Below are positions 25,582 to 34,402 of a stretch of 37,143 nucleotides of DNA, piece by piece. The notes beneath the pieces were generated by a model, which searched no databases, had not been told where the DNA came from, and worked only from the letters and a program-made list of their open reading frames with translations. Every line of letters starts with the position of its first letter. The first letter of the stretch is position 1. The translations under genes were made by a program, and so were the position numbers. The DNA is from Paracidovorax oryzae ATCC 19882 (lineage in GTDB: Bacteria; Pseudomonadota; Gammaproteobacteria; Burkholderiales; Burkholderiaceae_C), in the NCBI RefSeq assembly GCF_000687165.1, contig NZ_JMKU01000035.1:1-37143 (forward strand), given 5' to 3'.

Positions 25582-25992
25582 ATGCCCAAAACGTCCCTCA
25601 TCACCGGTCTCGACCATGTCGTGCTTACGGTCGCAAGCATCCCGCGCACCATCGCGTTCTACCAGCAGGCTCTCGGCTTCGAGTCTCGGGAGTTCAAGCA
25701 CGGCAGGTACGCGCTGCACTTCGGGCGGCAAAAGATCAATCTGCATGAGGTGGGTACGGTGGTGGACCCGAACGTACGCCATGCGACTCCGGGCTCGGCC
25801 GACCTGTGCTTTCTGACCACATCCCCTCTCGACGAGGTCATTGCCCACTTGACCCATGTGGGAGTGGGCATCGTGGAAGGCCCGGTGAACGCCACGGGCG
25901 CCCGCGCCCGGTTGCGATCGATCTACTTCTACGACCCCGATGAGAACTTGATCGAAGTGGCGAACGAGGTCGCCGATGGGGTGGTGGGCTAG
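25582..25992 (+). CDS. VOC-family protein (glyoxalase-like, GLOD5-like)
   Basis: A 136-residue single-module vicinal-oxygen-chelate protein. The N-terminal strand GLDHVVLTVASIPRTIAFYQ gives the first metal His, KINLHEVG another His, and DPDENLIEVANE the terminal Glu. The length and the FGRQKINLHE segment resemble glyoxalase domain-containing protein 5-like members. It is probably a dimeric metalloenzyme acting on a reactive carbonyl or an antibiotic; the specific reaction is unknown. It follows the TetR stop after three bases and so is cotranscribed with it. Convergent with the repeat lipoprotein gene. Confidence 0.9.
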   Translation: MPKTSLITGLDHVVLTVASIPRTIAFYQQALGFESREFKHGRYALHFGRQKINLHEVGTVVDPNVRHATPGSADLCFLTTSPLDEVIAHLTHVGVGIVEGPVNATGARARLRSIYFYDPDENLIEVANEVADGVVG

Positions 25993-26006
25993 GGAAGGTC
26001 TGCGGT

Positions 26007-26059
26007 GAACAAGCCCCCGCGATGCGGCGCAGAGACGCGCCGTGCGCGAGGGTTTGTTC
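26007..26059. terminator. Long stem-loop between convergent genes
   Basis: GAACAAGCCCCCGCG at 26007-26021 pairs with CGCGAGGGTTTGTTC at 26045-26059 (13 of 15), enclosing a second perfect stem CGGCGC/GCGCCG at 26025-26030 and 26037-26042. It fills the 76-base gap between the VOC and lipoprotein stops and likely terminates transcription from both sides; T tracts are weak. Confidence 0.6.
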
Positions 26060-26068
26060 AGCGTTGCC

Positions 26069-27124
26069 TCAATTCGGGAAGGTGAGGCCGGCCAGCGGAC
26101 TGCGCAGGCTGGCCGCGTTGCGCGCCGACAGCGTGTAGCTGGTGCTGTCGTCGGTCGAGAGGTCGCTCACGAAGAAGAAGCCTTGCGCGGCACGCTGGTT
26201 CATGGCGGCCAGCTTCTGGTCCGCGGTCTGCTGCAGGCTGATGGCGCTCAGGTCGTATTCGACGGGGCCGTTCTGCGCCGAGCTCTTCTCGAAGACCTGC
26301 CCGATGGCGCCACCCTGCAGCGCGAACGCGCCCAGGTAGAACCCGCCCTGCGCGCCCTGTTCGTTCAGCCGCTGGCGCAACGCGTCGCCGCTGGCCATGC
26401 CGCCGGAGCCGGACACGGCGATCACGGTGTAGGAATAGGTGGTGGCGCTGGAATCCTTGGCGTAGAGGTTGAAGCTGTCCTGGCCCGCGCCGATCGGGCC
26501 GACCAGCCGGAAGCCCCGTGCGCCCTCGGCGTTCAGCTGGGCCTGGAAGGCATCGCTGCCCAGGCTGCCGGAGATGGCCTGCCGCTCGTAGGAATAGGTG
26601 GCGCCGCGCGCCGCGTCGCGTACCGTGAGCAGGCTGATGCCCGGGCCGTCGCCGGAACTGTAGGGCGCCTTGAAGACGAAGCCGCGTGCGCCCTGCTGGT
26701 TGAGCTGGGCCACCAGGCCATCGCCCGAGTCCGCCTGCGCCACCGCTTCATAGGTCAGCCGCGAGTTGCTGTGCGCGGTGTCGGTCACGTAGAAATCGTT
26801 CTGCGCGCTGCCTCCCGTCACCATGGCCGACAGGTAGGCATAGCCGCGCGAGCCCTGGTCGTTCAAGGCCGCCAGCAGCGCAGCGCCGGAGGCGGAGGGC
26901 TGGGCGATGTACTGGCCGGTGACCTGGGGGGCCGGAGTGGTGCCGCCACCGCCATTGCCGCCACCGCCGCCACCGTTTCCACCGCCACCACCGTCCACGC
27001 CTCCACCGCCGCCGCCATTTCCGCCGCCTCCGAAGACGTCCCCTCCGCCGCCGCCTCCGCAGGCAGCCAGGCAGGCGGTCAGGGCAAGGGCCGCAGCGCG
27101 GCGGGTCATGGCAAGAGCATTCAT
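26069..27124 (-). CDS. Lipoprotein with glycine-rich tether and five ~55-residue repeats
   Basis: A 351-residue predicted secreted lipoprotein. The signal peptide ends in the lipobox Leu-Ala-Ala-Cys22. Residues 23-61 are a Gly/Asn-rich flexible tract. Five repeats follow, each with the core L-N-x-x-G-x-x-G-(F/Y), their key Asn at 88, 142, 198, 254 and 309 (the last is degenerate, MNQRAAQGFFF). Spacing is 54-56 residues, and each unit ends with a Tyr-rich strand such as TYSYE. The repeats recall short DUF4177-like beta units, but no family was firmly recognised. AAGGA precedes the ATG at 27124, which is preferred over a longer frame. Probable surface-exposed binding or scaffold protein; function unknown. 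Confidence 0.85.
   Translation of the reverse strand: MNALAMTRRAAALALTACLAACGGGGGGDVFGGGGNGGGGGGVDGGGGGNGGGGGGNGGGGTTPAPQVTGQYIAQPSASGAALLAALNDQGSRGYAYLSAMVTGGSAQNDFYVTDTAHSNSRLTYEAVAQADSGDGLVAQLNQQGARGFVFKAPYSSGDGPGISLLTVRDAARGATYSYERQAISGSLGSDAFQAQLNAEGARGFRLVGPIGAGQDSFNLYAKDSSATTYSYTVIAVSGSGGMASGDALRQRLNEQGAQGGFYLGAFALQGGAIGQVFEKSSAQNGPVEYDLSAISLQQTADQKLAAMNQRAAQGFFFVSDLSTDDSTSYTLSARNAASLRSPLAGLTFPN
26072..26887 (-). repeat. Five tandem ~55-codon repeats in lipoprotein
   Basis: The units begin near LLAALNDQG, LVAQLNQQG, FQAQLNAEG, LRQRLNEQG and KLAAMNQRA, with starts about 165 bases apart. The DNA copies are diverged, so this is an old protein-level duplication, not a recent tandem array. 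Confidence 0.75.
26942..27058 (-). repeat. Simple-sequence tract coding the glycine tether
   Basis: A run of GGN and related triplets (CCGCCACCG on the plus strand) encodes Gly blocks broken by Asn, Asp and Val. Such a tract can change length by slippage; since units are triplets, slippage would change tether length without shifting frame. Confidence 0.7.
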
Positions 27125-27424
27125 GGAAATCCTTGGGTTACTGAGTGAGGGGGCGGCGGCAGTCCGTCTTGTCGCATCGTTCGTTGCGACGCATCGGACC
27201 GCACGCCCGGTGCAAGGGAAAATTATTTGCACCAAGGCCGAGCGGCACTCACCCTACCGGAGCATGGTTTTTGTTTCATGCTGTAGCCCTGCGGATCCGC
27301 CGCGCGTCCTGCCGAAGGCATGAAGACCCGACGCGCACGACTTTGCGAGCCCGTGGGTGCCTACACTCGCTGACACTTTCTGCGCGATGCCTGCGGCATG
27401 TCGTGCCTTGTACCTGCATGGTGC
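27125..27424. promoter_or_regulatory. 300-base intergenic region with inverted repeats upstream of lipoprotein gene
   Basis: No gene is supported here. GGTGCAA at 27210-27216 and TTGCACC at 27228-27234 form a perfect seven-base inverted repeat around an AT-rich 11-base spacer. GTCGCA at 27171-27176 pairs with TGCGAC at 27186-27191. These lie about 50-110 bases upstream of the lipoprotein start and may be regulator sites. A short hairpin ATGCC-TGC-GGCAT lies at 27387-27399, just past the aminotransferase stop. Confidence 0.45.
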
Positions 27425-28750
<1,326 letters not shown>

Positions 28751-28788
28751 GGGACTTCCGGTCAAAGTTGCGATCCCTGTCATTATGT

Positions 28789-28806
28789 TTTTTGTATGAA
28801 CAAAAA
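28789..28806. promoter_or_regulatory. Perfect palindrome, candidate GntR operator upstream of aminotransferase
   Basis: TTTTTGT-ATGA-ACAAAAA has seven-base arms, 39 bases upstream of the aminotransferase start and just after the GntR stop. The TTGTAT motif also occurs (as its complement) in the palindrome before the GntR gene at 29747-29763, so both may bind the same regulator. Confidence 0.5.
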
Positions 28807-28846
28807 TCAAATCGCAACGCCGAGCAGGAAACCGGGGTTTCCGCCT

Positions 28847-29722
28847 TCAGGTCTTGGCCGGTGGCCTCAGGCGGCTGGCCACGTCGAGGTGGCGCAGCAT
28901 CAGCAAGGCAGCCAGTTCCTGGTCGCCGGCCTGCATGCGGTCCAGCATCTCCAGATGCTCGCGGCAGTTCACCTCCATGCGCTCGCGGCCGTACTTCCAG
29001 TCGTAGTTGGACAGGCGGCGCAGCCGGTTCTGGCGCTGGATGTCCATGTGGAAGAAGCGGTTGCCCGAAGCGGCGGCCACCCCTTCGTGGAAAGCCGCAT
29101 TCATCTCGAAGAAGGCGATGCTCGACGAGTCCTCCGTCAGGTGGCGCAGGAACTCCTCGTGCTGGTGCCGCATGTCCTGCGCCCAGGCCTGCGGCAGTGC
29201 AAAGCCGGGCTCCCGGATGGCCGCGGGCTCGATCACCATGCGATAGCGGTAGCTCTCGTGGCGCACGCTGGCGTCCCAGGCCCCGGTGGAGAAGCGCCAG
29301 CCGTAGCCCAGCTTGGGCTCGATGGCGCCCAGGTCGGCCAGGCGTTCCAGCGCGTTGCGGATGGCGGGGCGGGCCAGGCCGTAGGCCTCCATCAGTTCCT
29401 TTTCCGACACGTACTCGCCCAGGTTGCCGCGCTGGCGGTCGAAGGCAATGCGGCGCAGCAACTGGTCGCTGTCGTCGGCCGGCTCGCGCGCGGCCGAGGG
29501 CAGGGGCGGCACGCGCAGCAACTCCACGCCGCGGTGCGGCTTGCGCTCGGTGAAGCCCTGTTGCGCCAGGTGGTCGAGCGCGGCGCGCACGGGAGTGCGC
29601 GAGACGCCCAGGCGCTCGGCGAGCTGGTTCTCATTGAGCCGCGCGCCCACCGCCAGGCCGTCCTCGTGGATGAGGCGGCTGATGCGGTCTGCCAGCTCGA
29701 GATGCAGGGGGGTAGAAACCAT
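28847..29722 (-). CDS. GntR-family (FadR-like) regulator with two winged helices
   Basis: A 291-residue regulator. The first winged helix is the GntR one (about 6-66): ARLNENQLAERLGVSRTPVRA. A second winged-helix-like unit follows at about 85-148, with EYVSEKELMEAYGLARPAIRN and a wing GAIEPKLGYGWRF. An FCD-type helical effector domain ends the protein. Standard GntR/FadR proteins have a single DNA-binding unit. The ATG at 29722 has no clear ribosome site, so the message may be leaderless or have a short leader. It lies between the aminotransferase and the C45/ABC operon and probably controls both. Confidence 0.9.
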   Translation of the reverse strand: MVSTPLHLELADRISRLIHEDGLAVGARLNENQLAERLGVSRTPVRAALDHLAQQGFTERKPHRGVELLRVPPLPSAAREPADDSDQLLRRIAFDRQRGNLGEYVSEKELMEAYGLARPAIRNALERLADLGAIEPKLGYGWRFSTGAWDASVRHESYRYRMVIEPAAIREPGFALPQAWAQDMRHQHEEFLRHLTEDSSSIAFFEMNAAFHEGVAAASGNRFFHMDIQRQNRLRRLSNYDWKYGRERMEVNCREHLEMLDRMQAGDQELAALLMLRHLDVASRLRPPAKT

Positions 29723-29746
29723 GATTGGAAAATATTGATGTTTTTT

Positions 29747-29763
29747 ATTCTACAAAATACAAT
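29747..29763. promoter_or_regulatory. Candidate GntR operator in divergent region
   Basis: ATTCTAC-AAA-ATACAAT is an imperfect inverted repeat (arms match at five of seven) in the 81-base AT-rich gap between the GntR gene and the C45-family gene. It shares TTGTAT on the minus strand with the palindrome at 28789-28806. Confidence 0.4.
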
Positions 29764-29803
29764 TTATGCATCGATCGCCCGATCGCTCACTCCACCCATC
29801 GCC

Positions 29804-30964
29804 ATGGACCAGACCTTCACCTGGGGCACCGACCAGCCCATTCCCTCCTGCCCCCTGATCGAGATCAGCGGTGCACCGCGCGAGCGGGGCCGCCAGTATG
29901 GCGAACAGGCCAGGGCCCGCATCCTGCGGGGCATCGAACATTACTCCTCCCAGCTCGAAGCCAGCAAACTCGGCTGGCCCGAGATCGGCACGCTGGTGAA
30001 GACCTTCGAGCCCACCATCGAGGCCTTCGAGGCGACCTACCTCGATGAGATGCGCGGCATTGCCGAAGGCGCCGGGGTCTCGTATGAAGCCGTGGTGATG
30101 CTCAATGCCCGTACCGAGATCCTGAAGCTCGCCGACCGCCGCCGCAAGGGCCAGCCCGCGCAGATCGATCCCGATGGCTGCACCGGCGTGGTCGCCATGC
30201 CCGGGGCAACCGCCTCGGGGCGCGTGATCCATGCCCAGAACTGGGACTGGAAAGCCGAGTGCGCCGAAACGGCCATCGTGCTGCGCGTGCTGCGCGAGGA
30301 CGGCCCCGACATCCTGACCTTCACCGAGGCCGGCGGCCTGGCCCGTTCGGGCATGAATGCTGCGGGCATTTCCATCACCGCCAACTACCTGGAGTCCGAC
30401 CGTGACTACCGCCAGCTCGGCGTCCCCCTCGCGCTGCTGCGCCGCAAGGCCCTGGAGCAGGTGCAGCTGGCCCTGGCCATGCGCATCGTCTACTGCACAC
30501 CCAAGTCGGCCTCCAACAACGTGATGGTCTCGCACGCGACCGGCGTCGCCATCGACTTCGAGTGCGCCCCCGACGAGACCTTCCAGATCCACCCCGAGCG
30601 CGGCGTCATCGTGCATGCCAACCACTTCCAGAGCCCTGTCGCGCTGGGCAAGGTCCGGGACATGGGCATCGTGAACACACCGGACTCGCTGTACCGCGAC
30701 CTGCGCGTGCGCGCGCTGGTGGAGCCGCACATCGGCACGCTGACGCGCGAGCACATCAAGGCCGCGCTGTTCGACGACTTCCAGTCGCCCTGGTCGGTGT
30801 GCCGCCCGCCGCGCCCCAACAGCAGCAGCAACCTGTCGGCCACCGTGGCCATGGTGGTGATGGAGCCCGCCCTGGGCGAGATGGAAGTGGCCATGCTGCC
30901 CGCGCTCAGCCGCCGCTTCCAGGCCTACAGCCTGGACCTGGAGCGCCAGCTGGCGCCGGCCTGA
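29804..30964 (+). CDS. C45-family peptidase / acyl-CoA:6-aminopenicillanate acyltransferase-like enzyme
   Basis: A 386-residue Ntn-type enzyme of the C45/AAT family. It opens IEISGAPRERGRQYGEQAR, the usual first motif. The family processing site is DGCTGVVAM with Cys126 as probable N-terminal nucleophile after self-cleavage, and HAQNWDW and ARSGMNAAGISITANYL follow as in characterised members. Family enzymes hydrolyse or transfer N-acyl groups (penicillin, N-acyl amino acids, dipeptides). No signal peptide is seen, so it would act in the cytoplasm. Next to a Dpp-like importer and an aminotransferase, amide hydrolysis of the imported compound is the likely function. No ribosome site is visible before the ATG; one further upstream may exist. 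Confidence 0.9.
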   Translation: MDQTFTWGTDQPIPSCPLIEISGAPRERGRQYGEQARARILRGIEHYSSQLEASKLGWPEIGTLVKTFEPTIEAFEATYLDEMRGIAEGAGVSYEAVVMLNARTEILKLADRRRKGQPAQIDPDGCTGVVAMPGATASGRVIHAQNWDWKAECAETAIVLRVLREDGPDILTFTEAGGLARSGMNAAGISITANYLESDRDYRQLGVPLALLRRKALEQVQLALAMRIVYCTPKSASNNVMVSHATGVAIDFECAPDETFQIHPERGVIVHANHFQSPVALGKVRDMGIVNTPDSLYRDLRVRALVEPHIGTLTREHIKAALFDDFQSPWSVCRPPRPNSSSNLSATVAMVVMEPALGEMEVAMLPALSRRFQAYSLDLERQLAPA

Positions 30965-31001
30965 CGCTGCCCTGCCTGCCCCACGAAGAAAGGACCCCGA
31001 G

Positions 31002-32573
31002 ATGACCGTTGCCCCCTCGCGCTGGCTGTCCAGCGGGCTGGCCTTGCTGGCCGGCCTGTGCTTCGTCGCCCAGGCCCAGCCGCAGCCCGACACGCTGCGC
31101 ATCCGCCTGAACGCCGACATCCGCTCCACCGATCCCGGCATCAACCGCGACAACAATACCGACGCGGTGATGATGCATGTGGTCGAAGGCCTGGTGGCCT
31201 ACCGCGAGGATGCGTCCGTGGCGCTGCTGCTGGCCCAGTCGGTCAGCACCTCGGCCGACGGCAAGACCTACACCTTCAAGCTGCGCCAGGGCGTCAAGTT
31301 CCACAACGGCGCGCCGCTGACAGCCGACGACGTGCTTTTCGCCTGGAACCGCTACATGGCACCGGCCAACAACTGGCGCTGCCTGGCCGAGTTCGACGGG
31401 CGCGGCCTGGCCAAGGTGGTCAAGGTGGAGGCGCCCGACGCGGCCACCGTGGTCTATACGCTGGACAAGCCTTCGGCCCTGTTCCTGGTCACGCTGGCGC
31501 GCGTGGACTGCGGCGGCACCGGCATCTACCACCGCAGTTCGCTCGACGCCGATGGCAAGTGGCGCGAGCCCGTGGCCACCGGCCCCTACAAGCTGGGCGA
31601 GTGGAAGCGCGGCCAGTACATCGAGCTCTTGCGCAACGGCGCCTACGCCGCGCTGCCCGGCCCGCGCGACGGCAACACCGGCGCCAAGATCGCCGAGACG
31701 CCCAAGGTGCGCTTCATCATCATCCCCGATGCCTCGGCCGCCAAGGCCGCGCTGTTCTCGGGCGGCATCGACCTGAACTACGACATCAACGACGAGGACA
31801 TGGCCGAGTACAAGGGCCGCAAGGACATCCTCATGGAAACCCAGGCCTCCATGAACGTGCAGGGCCTGCTGTTCCAGACGCGCGACCCGCTGCTCAAGGA
31901 CGTGCGCATCCGCCGCGCCATCGCGCTGGCATTGGACATGCCCGAACTGGTGGCCACCGTCACCTCGGGCAATGCGCCACCGAGCCGTTCGATCGTGCCC
32001 ACGCCCAGTGCCTTCTACAAGCAGCCGCAGGCCGCGGTGCCCGCGCGCAACCTGGCACAGGCCAGGAAGCTGCTGGCCGAGGCCGGCTACAAGGGCGAGA
32101 CCATCAAGATCCTGGCCACCAAGCGCTACAACAGCGTCTTCAACATCGCCGTGCTGACCCAGGCCATGGTGCAGGAAGCCGGCATCAAGGCCGAGGTCGA
32201 GGTGCTCGACTGGGCCACGCTGCTGGATCGCTACAACAAGGGCAACTACCAGGCCATGGCGTTCACCTTCTCGGCGCGGCTGGACCCCGCCCTGTCGTAC
32301 GAGATGGTCACGGGCCCCAAGGACAAGCAGCCGCGCAAGGTGTGGGACGACCCGCAGGCCCACGAACTGCTGGCCAGGAGCATGGAGATCACCGACACGG
32401 CCCAGCGCCAGGCGCTGTTCGACAAGCTCGAAGCCCGCATGCGCGAAGACGTGCCCGCGGTCTTCATGTACTCGGCCGTGAACACCAGCGCTGCCCGTTC
32501 GTATGCCAAAGGCTACAAGGGCTGGGCACTGGGCACGCCGCGTGCATGGGGCGTGTCGCTGCGTGCGCCGTGA
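31002..32573 (+). CDS. ABC transporter substrate-binding protein, peptide type (SBP_bac_5)
   Basis: A 523-residue periplasmic binding protein of the Dpp/Opp class. A signal peptide with hydrophobic core (LALLAGLCFVA) is cut after Ala-Gln-Ala25. The family segments DPGINRDNNTDAVMMHVVEGL, YTFKLRQGVKFHNGAPLTADD and DVRIRRAIALALDMPEL are present. It captures small peptides or peptide-like ligands and delivers them to the permeases encoded next. AAGGA precedes the ATG. It follows the C45 enzyme by 37 bases, so the importer likely brings in that enzyme's substrate. Confidence 0.94.
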   Translation: MTVAPSRWLSSGLALLAGLCFVAQAQPQPDTLRIRLNADIRSTDPGINRDNNTDAVMMHVVEGLVAYREDASVALLLAQSVSTSADGKTYTFKLRQGVKFHNGAPLTADDVLFAWNRYMAPANNWRCLAEFDGRGLAKVVKVEAPDAATVVYTLDKPSALFLVTLARVDCGGTGIYHRSSLDADGKWREPVATGPYKLGEWKRGQYIELLRNGAYAALPGPRDGNTGAKIAETPKVRFIIIPDASAAKAALFSGGIDLNYDINDEDMAEYKGRKDILMETQASMNVQGLLFQTRDPLLKDVRIRRAIALALDMPELVATVTSGNAPPSRSIVPTPSAFYKQPQAAVPARNLAQARKLLAEAGYKGETIKILATKRYNSVFNIAVLTQAMVQEAGIKAEVEVLDWATLLDRYNKGNYQAMAFTFSARLDPALSYEMVTGPKDKQPRKVWDDPQAHELLARSMEITDTAQRQALFDKLEARMREDVPAVFMYSAVNTSAARSYAKGYKGWALGTPRAWGVSLRAP

Positions 32574-32615
32574 GGGGCATGGCGCAACTGAACCGACGAT
32601 CCAGTGACAACCGCC

Positions 32616-33572
32616 ATGGGTTCTTCCTTTCCTGCCTATCTGGGCCGGCGCCTGCTGTGGACGCTGCCGACCCTGTTCCTCGTGAGCCTGATGGTCTTCG
32701 TGCTCATGCGCCTGGTGCCGGGCGATCCGGCGCTGCTCATCCTGGGTGACAGCGCCACGCCCGGGCAACTGGCCGACCTGCATGCGCAGTTCGGTCTCGA
32801 CCGGCCCATCCCCGTGCAGTTCACGCTCTGGCTCGGCCGGGTGCTGCAGGGCGACCTGGGCCATTCCATCACCAGCGGAGAGGCCGTGCTGCCGCTGCTG
32901 CTCGAGCGCTTCCAGGTGAGCGCTGCCATCGTGCTCGTGGCCGTGGCCCTGGCCGCGCTGCTGGCCGTGCCCGCGGGCCTGCTGGCCGCGTGGAAGCAGA
33001 ACAGCGTGCTCGACACCATGGTGGTGGCCGCCGCCACCTTCTTTTTGTCCATACCGAGCTTCTGGCTGGGATTGCTGCTGCTGCTCTTCGCCGGGCTCAA
33101 GCTCGGGCTGGTGCCGGTGGTGGGCTACGTGCCCTTCAGCGAGGACTGGCGCTCGGCGCTCAGCTTCCTCATCCTGCCGACCATCACGCTGGCGCTGATC
33201 GAGCTGGGCATCCTCACCCGCATGGCGCGCGCCAGCGCCGTGGAAGTGCTGCGCCTGGAGTACGTGACGCATGCGCGTGCCAAGGGCCTGGCCGAGCGCC
33301 GCGTGCTGCTGCGCCATGTGCTGCCCAACGCCTTCGCTCCCACCTGGACCATGATCGGCCTGGTGCTGGGCAACCTGTTGGGCGGCATCGCCGTGCTGGA
33401 GACGGTGTTCACGCTGCCCGGCCTGGGCCGCCTGCTGGTGGATGCGATCTTCGCGCGCGACTACCCCGTCGTGCAGGGCTGCCTGCTGTTCATGGCCGCC
33501 ATCTACGTGCTGGTCAACCTCGTGGTGGACCTGTGCTACCCCTTGTTCGATCCCCGGGTGTCCGCATCATGA
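32616..33572 (+). CDS. ABC transporter permease, DppB type
   Basis: A 318-residue inner-membrane permease. The N-terminus has the DppB-specific pattern RRLLWTLPTLFLVSLMVFVLM and LVPGDPA, with about six membrane segments. The EAA loop for ATPase contact reads YVTHARAKGLAERRVLLRH. A GTG at 32604 is an alternative start; ATG 32616 was kept because neither has a good ribosome site. The stop overlaps the next permease ATG (ATGA). Confidence 0.92.
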   Translation: MGSSFPAYLGRRLLWTLPTLFLVSLMVFVLMRLVPGDPALLILGDSATPGQLADLHAQFGLDRPIPVQFTLWLGRVLQGDLGHSITSGEAVLPLLLERFQVSAAIVLVAVALAALLAVPAGLLAAWKQNSVLDTMVVAAATFFLSIPSFWLGLLLLLFAGLKLGLVPVVGYVPFSEDWRSALSFLILPTITLALIELGILTRMARASAVEVLRLEYVTHARAKGLAERRVLLRHVLPNAFAPTWTMIGLVLGNLLGGIAVLETVFTLPGLGRLLVDAIFARDYPVVQGCLLFMAAIYVLVNLVVDLCYPLFDPRVSAS

Positions 33573-34402
33573 TGATCCAGCGCTTGATGAAACGCCTGCG
33601 CGCCAATGCCCTGGTCGGCGGCCTGCTGGTCGGCCTGGTCGGTGCCATGGCGCTGCTGTCCATGGTCTGGACGCCCTACAACCCCATGCGGGTGGCCTTG
33701 CGCCAGCGTCTGCAGCCACCCTCGGGCGCCTACCTGCTGGGCACCGACGAGTTCGGCCGCGACATCCTTTCGCGCCTGATGGCCGGAGCGGGCACCAGCC
33801 TGGTGGTGGCCGCGCTCACGGTGGCCCTGGCCCTGGTGCTGGGCGTGGTGATCGGCCTGGTGGCCGGCTATTTCCGCGGCTGGCTCGACCGGGTGCTGAT
33901 GGTCTTCAACGATGCCCTGCTGGCCTTTCCCGGCATTTTGCTGGCCTTGGGGGTGATGGTCATCGTGGGCGCCAACCAGTGGGGCATCATCGTCGCGCTG
34001 GGCCTGGCCTATGCGCCCACGGCGGTGCGCGTGGTGCGCGGCTCGGTGCTCTCGCTGCGCGAGAAGGAGTACATCGAAGCCTCGGAGGTCATCGGCAACT
34101 CCGGCCTGCGCACGGTGTTCGCGCACATCCTGCCCAACTGCGTGGCGCCCCTGGTGGTGCTGGCCACGTCGATGTTCGGCTGGGTCATCCTGGCCGAGAG
34201 CGCGCTCAGCTTCCTGGGCCTGGGCGTTCCGCCGCCAGCACCCACCTGGGGCAACATGCTGGCCTCGGGCCGGCCCTACATCGAGACCGCCGCCTGGCTG
34301 GGCATTGCGCCCGGCGCCTGCATCGCACTCACCCTGCTCGGCGTGAATCTGCTGGGCGATGCGCTGCGCGACTGGCTCGACCCGCGCATGGAGCACCACT
34401 GA
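33569..34402 (+). CDS. ABC transporter permease, DppC type
   Basis: A 277-residue inner-membrane permease, the DppC partner. It has LGTDEFGRDILSRLMAGAGT and GLVAGYFRGWLD, the family periplasmic and membrane signatures, and the EAA loop EYIEASEVIGNSGLRTVFAH. It forms a heterodimeric channel with the preceding permease, ATGA-overlapped. Its stop shares a base with the ATPase gene start (TGATG). Confidence 0.93.
   Translation: MMIQRLMKRLRANALVGGLLVGLVGAMALLSMVWTPYNPMRVALRQRLQPPSGAYLLGTDEFGRDILSRLMAGAGTSLVVAALTVALALVLGVVIGLVAGYFRGWLDRVLMVFNDALLAFPGILLALGVMVIVGANQWGIIVALGLAYAPTAVRVVRGSVLSLREKEYIEASEVIGNSGLRTVFAHILPNCVAPLVVLATSMFGWVILAESALSFLGLGVPPPAPTWGNMLASGRPYIETAAWLGIAPGACIALTLLGVNLLGDALRDWLDPRMEHH

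Noticed and set aside
26935-27065. CCGCCACCG-type array considered as CRISPR or other spaced repeat
   Set aside because: It is a triplet simple-sequence tract in frame with the lipoprotein, without uniform repeats and unique spacers.
26042-27148. Long plus-strand frame across the repeat lipoprotein gene
   Set aside because: Shadow of the lipoprotein; its own translation is Ala/Gly/Arg-rich without a family signature and lacks a ribosome site.
30906-33317. 803-codon minus-strand frame across the ABC binding protein and permease genes
   Set aside because: The plus-strand genes there have full family motifs and coupled starts; the antisense product is His/Gln/Arg-rich and unlike any protein.
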